NCBI GenBank assembly: GCA_002451235.1
Contig: DKBN01000011.1
Span: 1-10,705, forward strand
Length of the DNA stretch: 10,705 nt
Direction of reading: 5' to 3'
Source: Patescibacteria group bacterium UBA6899
GTDB taxonomy: Bacteria; Patescibacteriota; Minisyncoccia; Phycocordibacterales; UBA6899
The translations under genes were made by a program, and so were the position numbers. Below are positions 7,196 to 10,705 of the stretch, piece after piece (position 1 is the first letter of the stretch; each line of letters opens with the position of its first letter). Under the pieces are notes generated by a model that saw only the letters and a program-made list of their open reading frames with translations, was not told where the DNA came from and did no database searches.

Positions 7196-8278
7196 GTGAA
7201 CAAGAAACGCCGCATCATGGTCGGGCTTTCCGGCGGGGTCGACTCGTCCGTCGCCGCAGCACTCCTTCGGCGCGAAGGACACGATGTCTATGGGGTTTTC
7301 ATCAAGGTCTGGCAAGCTGACTTTCTTCCTTGTGACTGGCGCAGTGAGCGTCGCCATGCGATGCGCGCTGCGGCGCATCTGGAGATCCCCTTCCTTACAC
7401 TCGATCTGGAGCAGGAATACAAGAAGGGGGTCGTCGACTATCTCATCCGCGAATACCGAGCGGGACGCACACCGAACCCTGATGTCATGTGCAACAAAGA
7501 GGTAAAATTCGGAAGTTTTCTCTCTTTCGCGATCGCACATGGCATGGATGGCATCGCAACCGGGCATTACGCCAGGATCGTGCGTGAGAGCGATGGGGGA
7601 TCCGCCCTTTTCGAAGGCAAAGACAAGGAGAAAGACCAGAGTTATTTCCTTTGGACGCTCACCGAGAAGGAGTTGGCGCGCGTCTCTTTCCCGCTCGGGG
7701 ACATGACCAAACCAGGAGTGAGGGCGACAGCGAAGCGTCTCGGCCTTCCGAATGCGGAAAAGAAGGACAGCCAGGGGATCTGTTTTTTGGGCACCGTCGA
7801 CATGACAGACTTTCTGCGCCATTTTCTCGATGTGAGACCGGGAACGGTACTCGATGTGCGCGGGACACCGATCGGAACCCACAATGGAGCGGCGCTTTAT
7901 ACTATCGGCCAGCGACATGGATTCAAGATCGAACAAGACGATCCGCACTCGAAGGCGTCCTACGTCGTCGCGAAGGATATAGAACGAAATACCATCACCG
8001 TCGCCGACGAAGCGTCAAAAAAAGACTACGCACCTATCACCGTACTCGCCCTTCGAGATATCTCGTTCACCAGAGAAACGTACCGAGAGACGGTCCCTCT
8101 GCCGACCTCGTTTCGTTATCGGTATCATGGGGTAAAGATACCCGCGAAGGCGTCCCTCCTAGGGAAGAACGGCATTGCGCTTGAGTTCAAAACACCGCTT
8201 TCCGATGTTTCCCCTGGGCAATCCTGCGTTCTCTACCAGAACGAACGGGTTCTCGGAGGAGGGATCATCACTGAGTGA
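7196..8278 (+). CDS. mnmA: tRNA-specific 2-thiouridylase MnmA
   Basis: Cytoplasmic enzyme of 360 residues that installs the 2-thio group on uridine 34 of tRNAs for Lys, Glu and Gln, using ATP and sulfur relayed from a cysteine desulfurase. The PP-loop SGGVDSS is at residues 12-18. The catalytic pair is C99 in PNPDVMCNKEVKFG and C196 in SQGICFLG, so both cysteines needed for persulfide chemistry are present. GHYARI, DQSYFLW and the C-terminal beta-barrel region (about 285-360) complete a full-length protein. The GTG start at 7196 leaves a normal six- to seven-residue lead before IMVGLSGG; the next in-frame ATG (7217) would begin inside the PP-loop strand. The start lies nine bases after the exonuclease stop, with no Shine-Dalgarno sequence. 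Confidence 0.96.
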   Translation: MNKKRRIMVGLSGGVDSSVAAALLRREGHDVYGVFIKVWQADFLPCDWRSERRHAMRAAAHLEIPFLTLDLEQEYKKGVVDYLIREYRAGRTPNPDVMCNKEVKFGSFLSFAIAHGMDGIATGHYARIVRESDGGSALFEGKDKEKDQSYFLWTLTEKELARVSFPLGDMTKPGVRATAKRLGLPNAEKKDSQGICFLGTVDMTDFLRHFLDVRPGTVLDVRGTPIGTHNGAALYTIGQRHGFKIEQDDPHSKASYVVAKDIERNTITVADEASKKDYAPITVLALRDISFTRETYRETVPLPTSFRYRYHGVKIPAKASLLGKNGIALEFKTPLSDVSPGQSCVLYQNERVLGGGIITE

Positions 8279-8287
8279 ACATAGCAC

Positions 8288-8316
8288 TTCACAGGGTCCG
8301 TCCGCGGCTGTATGCT
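8288..8316 (+). promoter_or_regulatory. Leaderless promoter for the FKBP gene
   Basis: TTCACA (8288-8293, 5 of 6 to TTGACA) and TATGCT (8311-8316, 4 of 6 to TATAAT) are separated by exactly 17 bases. The predicted +1 is the A of ATG 8323. The box lies in the 44-base gap after mnmA (8279-8322), so neither element is constrained by a coding region if ATG 8323 is the true start. This is the best two-part example of the leaderless pattern in the window. Confidence 0.5.
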
Positions 8317-8322
8317 GATGCC

Positions 8323-8796
8323 ATGGACCAAAAGACGCTCATCAAAGACCTTGCCATCGTCGCGGTCATGATCGTTGTGGGCATGCTCATCTATCTCGGA
8401 TTTGTAAGGGGGAGCGCCCCGCAACAAGAAGTTTTGAACACGACCACGCTAGTGAACGTCGCGACATCATCGAGTCCTCAGGTGCACATCGAGGTCGTGC
8501 AAGAGGGAACAGGCGCACAAGCCGAGAACGGCAACTCGGTCAGTGTCAAATACACCGGGAAACTTAATGACGGGACGATATTCGATTCGAGCGACAGGCA
8601 TGGACCTATCGAATTCACGCTCGGAAAGAATGAAGTGATCCCGGGATGGGAGATCGGCGTTCTCGGTATGAAGGTCGGAGAAAAGCGCACACTCATCATT
8701 CCCCCGGAACTCGCATATGGAGCGAGCGGCGTACCGCCCGTTATTCCCCCGAACGCGACCCTGACATTCGACGTGGAATTGCTAGGTATCAAATAG
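8323..8796 (+). CDS. Membrane-anchored FKBP-type peptidyl-prolyl cis-trans isomerase
   Basis: A 157-residue prolyl isomerase and probable folding helper on the outer face of the membrane. A short N-terminal tail and a transmembrane helix (about residues 9-27) are followed by a threonine/serine-rich linker (about 31-52). A single FKBP domain runs from about 54 to the end. The pocket residues known from human FKBP12 are all present: Y77 in VKYTG, F87 and D88 in IFDSS, F98, V105 and I106 with W109 in EVIPGWE, Y132 in AYGASG, and F149 in TLTFDVELL. The domain should therefore be catalytically competent. An in-frame GTG at 8275 would add 16 residues, but it overlaps the mnmA stop and lies upstream of the predicted transcript, so ATG 8323 is preferred. 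A small exported protein follows six bases later and could be a client or merely a neighbour. Confidence 0.93.
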   Translation: MDQKTLIKDLAIVAVMIVVGMLIYLGFVRGSAPQQEVLNTTTLVNVATSSSPQVHIEVVQEGTGAQAENGNSVSVKYTGKLNDGTIFDSSDRHGPIEFTLGKNEVIPGWEIGVLGMKVGEKRTLIIPPELAYGASGVPPVIPPNATLTFDVELLGIK

Positions 8797-8802
8797 TATA
8801 GT

Positions 8803-9264
8803 ATGCTGAAGTGGATCCTACTTGTGAGCGTCGTCATCGGTCTGGGCTTCTTCTATTGGTTCTACGTCAACGTCTCTACAGGGCTTCCGGTCGCGACCAC
8901 GCCATCGCAAAATGACGGCATTCAGACGGTCACCCTGATCTATCAGCACCAGGATAATATTCATCGCTTCTTTGGAGAAGTGGTCTTGCCGAATTCGTGC
9001 AATGTGCTCACCCATACCGAATCGGAAACGGCAGGGACTCCAACTGTCCTCGAGATCCATATGATGTCACAAGACCGCTCACAAACTTCTTCCACCTGCG
9101 CCAACTACCCGACTCGTTACCCCTTTGACATCACTCATGAAAGCGGGTACGCCACCCTTGCGCCGAAGCTTTTCCTTAACGGCACAGAACTCCATGTGAA
9201 CGTGAGCGAGCGGCCATGGGGCGGAGCCGCCGGGACCCTCCTTAACCCCTCGCTCGGACTTTGA
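8803..9264 (+). CDS. Hypothetical exported, membrane-anchored protein
   Basis: A 153-residue protein that I cannot assign to a named family. Residues about 3-20 form a hydrophobic signal anchor without a lipobox cysteine, followed by a short polar linker to about 40. The remaining roughly 110 residues look like a small beta-rich extracytoplasmic domain. It has only two cysteines, C66 in LPNSCNVL and C99 in SSTCANYP, which could form a disulfide outside the cell. I have a general memory of similar Patescibacteria proteins carrying an LPxxC block and a second downstream cysteine, but I cannot name them with confidence. The ATG comes six bases after the FKBP stop, and the next gene starts two bases after its own stop, so it probably shares a transcript with both. 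Confidence 0.75.
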   Translation: MLKWILLVSVVIGLGFFYWFYVNVSTGLPVATTPSQNDGIQTVTLIYQHQDNIHRFFGEVVLPNSCNVLTHTESETAGTPTVLEIHMMSQDRSQTSSTCANYPTRYPFDITHESGYATLAPKLFLNGTELHVNVSERPWGGAAGTLLNPSLGL

Positions 9265-9266
9265 AT

Positions 9267-10163
9267 ATGCCGCCGAAGGGAGCGCTGACCATCATAAAGG
9301 CTGACGGGGAGAAGGAGGCATGGGACCCAAAGAAACTTGCACGCTCACTCTCAGTGATAGGGGTAGACAAAGCCATCGCACAAGATATCCGGAAGCACAT
9401 CGAAAGGGATCTGCGCGACGGCATGCGCACCGTCGATATCTACAACCATGCGTTCGCACTCCTCAAGCGCTATCATCGTCCCACCGCGGCGAAATACAGC
9501 CTGAAGAAGGCGATCCTCCAGCTCGGTCCGTCCGGTTTCCCATTCGAGCGCTACGTGGCGCATATTCTCGAGCGCGAAGGATACCGCACGAAGGTCGGCG
9601 TACAGATCCGAGGCATGTGCGTCACCCATGAGGTTGACGTCCTTGCGGAGAAGGACGATGAACGCATCGTCGTTGAAGCAAAATATCATAATTCGGCTGC
9701 TCTCAAGACGGACGTCAAGATCGCATTGTACGTCCATGCGCGTTCGCAAGATATCCTGCGCCGCTACGAATCTGACGACACGGCAGCGCCGAAGGAGCGC
9801 TACAACCGCTCATGGCTCATCACGAACACGAGCTTCACCACGCAGGCGATCGAATACGGCACGTGCGTCGGACTCGCGATGACGGGATGGAACCACCCAA
9901 GGGGGCGAACGCTTCAGGACCTTGTAGAGGCGACCCAGATGCACCCCATCACCTGCCTTACGACTCTCTCTGGTCCGCAGAAACGCGTCCTCCTCGATCG
10001 TGGTAAAGTACTTTGCCGGGAGATCCTCACGGACCTGGACACGCTCAAGGAGATCGGTCTTCCCAGGGGGCGGCTTGCGGCCGTCGTCGAGGAAAGCACA
10101 GCATTGTGCGGGATCGATGACGCGGTTATGAACACTACCGCTATGGGTGAGCTTCGCGTATAA
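9267..10163 (+). CDS. ATP-cone domain / PD-(D/E)XK restriction-endonuclease-like fusion protein
   Basis: A 298-residue cytoplasmic protein in three parts. Residues about 5-88 resemble the ATP-cone, the nucleotide-sensing module of ribonucleotide reductases and NrdR, beginning ALTIIKADGEKEAWDPKKLA. Residues about 90-205 are a Mrr-like PD-(D/E)XK nuclease fold: E94 in FERYV, D124 in THEVDVL, and E137 and K139 in IVVEAKYHN supply the expected active-site residues. The C-terminal part (about 208-298) has the blocks GWNHPRG, HPITCLTTLSGPQKRVLL and GKVLCREI, and may be helical and DNA-contacting. It therefore looks like a nuclease whose activity could be controlled by ATP or dATP. I recall stand-alone proteins of this architecture in Bacteroidetes and CPR, but no established function. 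No methyltransferase lies nearby, which argues against a classic restriction-modification pair. The start is ATG 9267; TTG 9261 is a possible but poorer alternative. Confidence 0.85.
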   Translation: MPPKGALTIIKADGEKEAWDPKKLARSLSVIGVDKAIAQDIRKHIERDLRDGMRTVDIYNHAFALLKRYHRPTAAKYSLKKAILQLGPSGFPFERYVAHILEREGYRTKVGVQIRGMCVTHEVDVLAEKDDERIVVEAKYHNSAALKTDVKIALYVHARSQDILRRYESDDTAAPKERYNRSWLITNTSFTTQAIEYGTCVGLAMTGWNHPRGRTLQDLVEATQMHPITCLTTLSGPQKRVLLDRGKVLCREILTDLDTLKEIGLPRGRLAAVVEESTALCGIDDAVMNTTAMGELRV

Positions 10164-10164
10164 T
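10159..10164 (+). promoter_or_regulatory. Perfect -10 box abutting the mgtC start
   Basis: An exact TATAAT ends eight bases before ATG 10172, so the predicted +1 is at 10171-10172, on the start codon. The TAA stop of the nuclease gene (10161-10163) is contained in it. The -35 position at 17 bases' spacing reads TACCGC and does not match, and there is no TGn extension, so activity would rest on the -10 alone. Confidence 0.45.
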
Positions 10165-10171
10165 CCCATCC

Positions 10172-10642
10172 ATGTACCCATTCCCAGTATCCAGCGAGTG
10201 GGAGATATTCGCACGCTTGGCGATGGCCCTCTTCCTCGGGCTTTTGGTGGGAGCGGAACGCACCCGCGTCGGAAAGCGGGCGGGGATGCGCACCTATGCG
10301 CTCGTTTCACTTGGCTCTGCCTTGTTCGTGATCGTTGGGGGCGTGGTCGCGGGAGTGTATCAGAATACGATCCCCGTGGATCCACTCCGCGTCGCGTCAC
10401 AGATCGTGATGGGAGTAGGATTCCTGGGGGCAGGCGTGATCTTCGTCCAGCGCTCGACGATCACTGGTCTTACCACGGCGGCGGGGCTTTGGGTCGTGGC
10501 AGGTGTGGGTATGGCCGCGGGGTTCGGGTTATTTTCCATCGCGATATATGTGACCGCGATGATGTTATTCGTGTTCGAGGCTCTATGGTATGTCGAAGAC
10601 AAATTCATCCGTAAAGGAAAAAGGACCGAGATCAAAGACTGA
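10172..10642 (+). CDS. MgtC/SapB family membrane protein
   Basis: A 156-residue integral membrane protein. Four to five hydrophobic segments are visible (about residues 12-28, 41-61, 75-92, 97-115 and 119-138). Family hallmarks are the early LVGAER (25-30) with KRAGMRTYALVSLGSALF (35-52), then GVGFLGAGVIF (81-91) and TGLTTAAGLWVVAGVG (98-113). It matches the N-terminal membrane domain of MgtC; the cytosolic ACT-like C-terminal domain of Salmonella MgtC is absent, which is usual for the short SapB-type members. MgtC-type proteins are linked to magnesium limitation and, in pathogens, to modulation of the F-type ATPase, but transport by this protein is unproven. The C-terminus is charged (KFIRKGKRTEIKD). 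It may overlap the next gene by up to 53 bases. Confidence 0.9.
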   Translation: MYPFPVSSEWEIFARLAMALFLGLLVGAERTRVGKRAGMRTYALVSLGSALFVIVGGVVAGVYQNTIPVDPLRVASQIVMGVGFLGAGVIFVQRSTITGLTTAAGLWVVAGVGMAAGFGLFSIAIYVTAMMLFVFEALWYVEDKFIRKGKRTEIKD

Positions 10643-10705
10643 GGCACCGGCACACCCGGTAGTGGCGGTCAAAAAGGCGGTGATAGCGGTCGCGGGAAGC
10701 GGGAC
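10590..10705 (+). CDS. Nucleotidyltransferase N-terminus (GalU-like), truncated by the window edge
   Basis: Only the first 38 codons are visible if the start is ATG 10590. The end of the visible frame reads VKKAVIAVAGSGT, the beginning of the sugar-phosphate nucleotidyltransferase fold (KAVIPVAGxGTR in UTP--glucose-1-phosphate uridylyltransferase); the GxGT loop binds the nucleotide. GalU would make UDP-glucose for envelope polysaccharides, but other enzymes of the fold cannot be excluded from so little sequence. ATG 10590 gives a basic, lysine/serine-rich tail before the fold, overlaps mgtC by 53 bases, and has a GAGG at 10577-10580, nine bases upstream. GTG 10662 would give a more usual short N-terminus (MAVKKAVIAVAG) with a 19-base gap after mgtC. 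I cannot decide between them. Confidence 0.6.
   Translation, partial: MSKTNSSVKEKGPRSKTEAPAHPVVAVKKAVIAVAGSG

Noticed and set aside
7136..7948. Long open frame on the - strand (270 codons) opposite the exonuclease and mnmA genes
   Set aside because: It lies antisense to two well-recognised genes, its translation has no recognisable domain, and long antisense frames are expected from the codon bias here.
10646..10660. Hairpin ACCGG / CCGGT after mgtC as a terminator
   Set aside because: The stem is only 5 base pairs, there is no T-run, and it lies within or just before the next coding region.
1..10705. CRISPR array, tRNA or rRNA gene, insertion sequence or direct repeat
   Set aside because: I looked on both strands and saw no regularly spaced repeats, no cloverleaf-like segments, no transposase motifs and no terminal inverted repeats. 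The coding density leaves little room for any.

Overview
The window is densely packed, single-stranded bacterial chromosome. All eleven genes I support lie on the + strand, with gaps that are mostly under 50 bases and several overlaps of a few bases. The best fit is a member of the Candidate Phyla Radiation (Patescibacteria), probably a Parcubacteria-type lineage. The evidence is a sigma-region-4/HARE-HTH fusion regulator and a DUF8128-like membrane protein of types I know from that group, a MurC with the group's features, very compact spacing, and GC by eye a little over half. This placement comes from recognising families, not from a tree.

Layout: positions 1-1803 hold the C-terminal three quarters of leucyl-tRNA synthetase. 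A 140-base gap (1804-1943) carries a good sigma70-type promoter. Next come a sigma-region-4/HARE-HTH regulator (1944-2978), a DUF8128-like membrane protein (3028-4251), the peptidoglycan lytic transglycosylase MltG (4248-5258), MurC (5268-6635), a DEDDh exonuclease (6632-7186), the tRNA thiolase MnmA (7196-8278), a membrane-anchored FKBP prolyl isomerase (8323-8796), an unknown exported protein (8803-9264), an ATP-cone/PD-(D/E)XK nuclease fusion (9267-10163), an MgtC/SapB membrane protein (10172-10642), and the first codons of a nucleotidyltransferase resembling GalU (10590 to the end).

Functions fall into translation (leuS, mnmA), cell-wall synthesis and remodelling (mltG, murC), envelope proteins (DUF8128-like, FKBP, unknown exported protein, MgtC), and nucleic-acid enzymes or regulators (exonuclease, ATP-cone nuclease, sigma-4/HARE). 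Nothing suggests a mobile element, CRISPR array, RNA gene or dedicated defence island.

The most interesting signal is how genes start. Good Shine-Dalgarno sequences are largely missing. At several junctions a -10-like hexamer sits so that the predicted transcription start falls on, or within a few bases of, the start codon: mnmA, FKBP, mgtC, murC, and more loosely the DUF8128-like gene. At three of these the upstream gene's TAA stop codon lies inside the -10 hexamer. Junctions with ATGA/GTGA overlaps lack such boxes. This suggests short transcription units with leaderless or nearly leaderless mRNAs: DUF8128-mltG, murC-exonuclease, mnmA, FKBP-unknown-nuclease and mgtC-nucleotidyltransferase. 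The other points of note are the DUF8128-like protein without its usual ATPase neighbour, the ATP-cone nuclease, and the sigma-4/HARE regulator.
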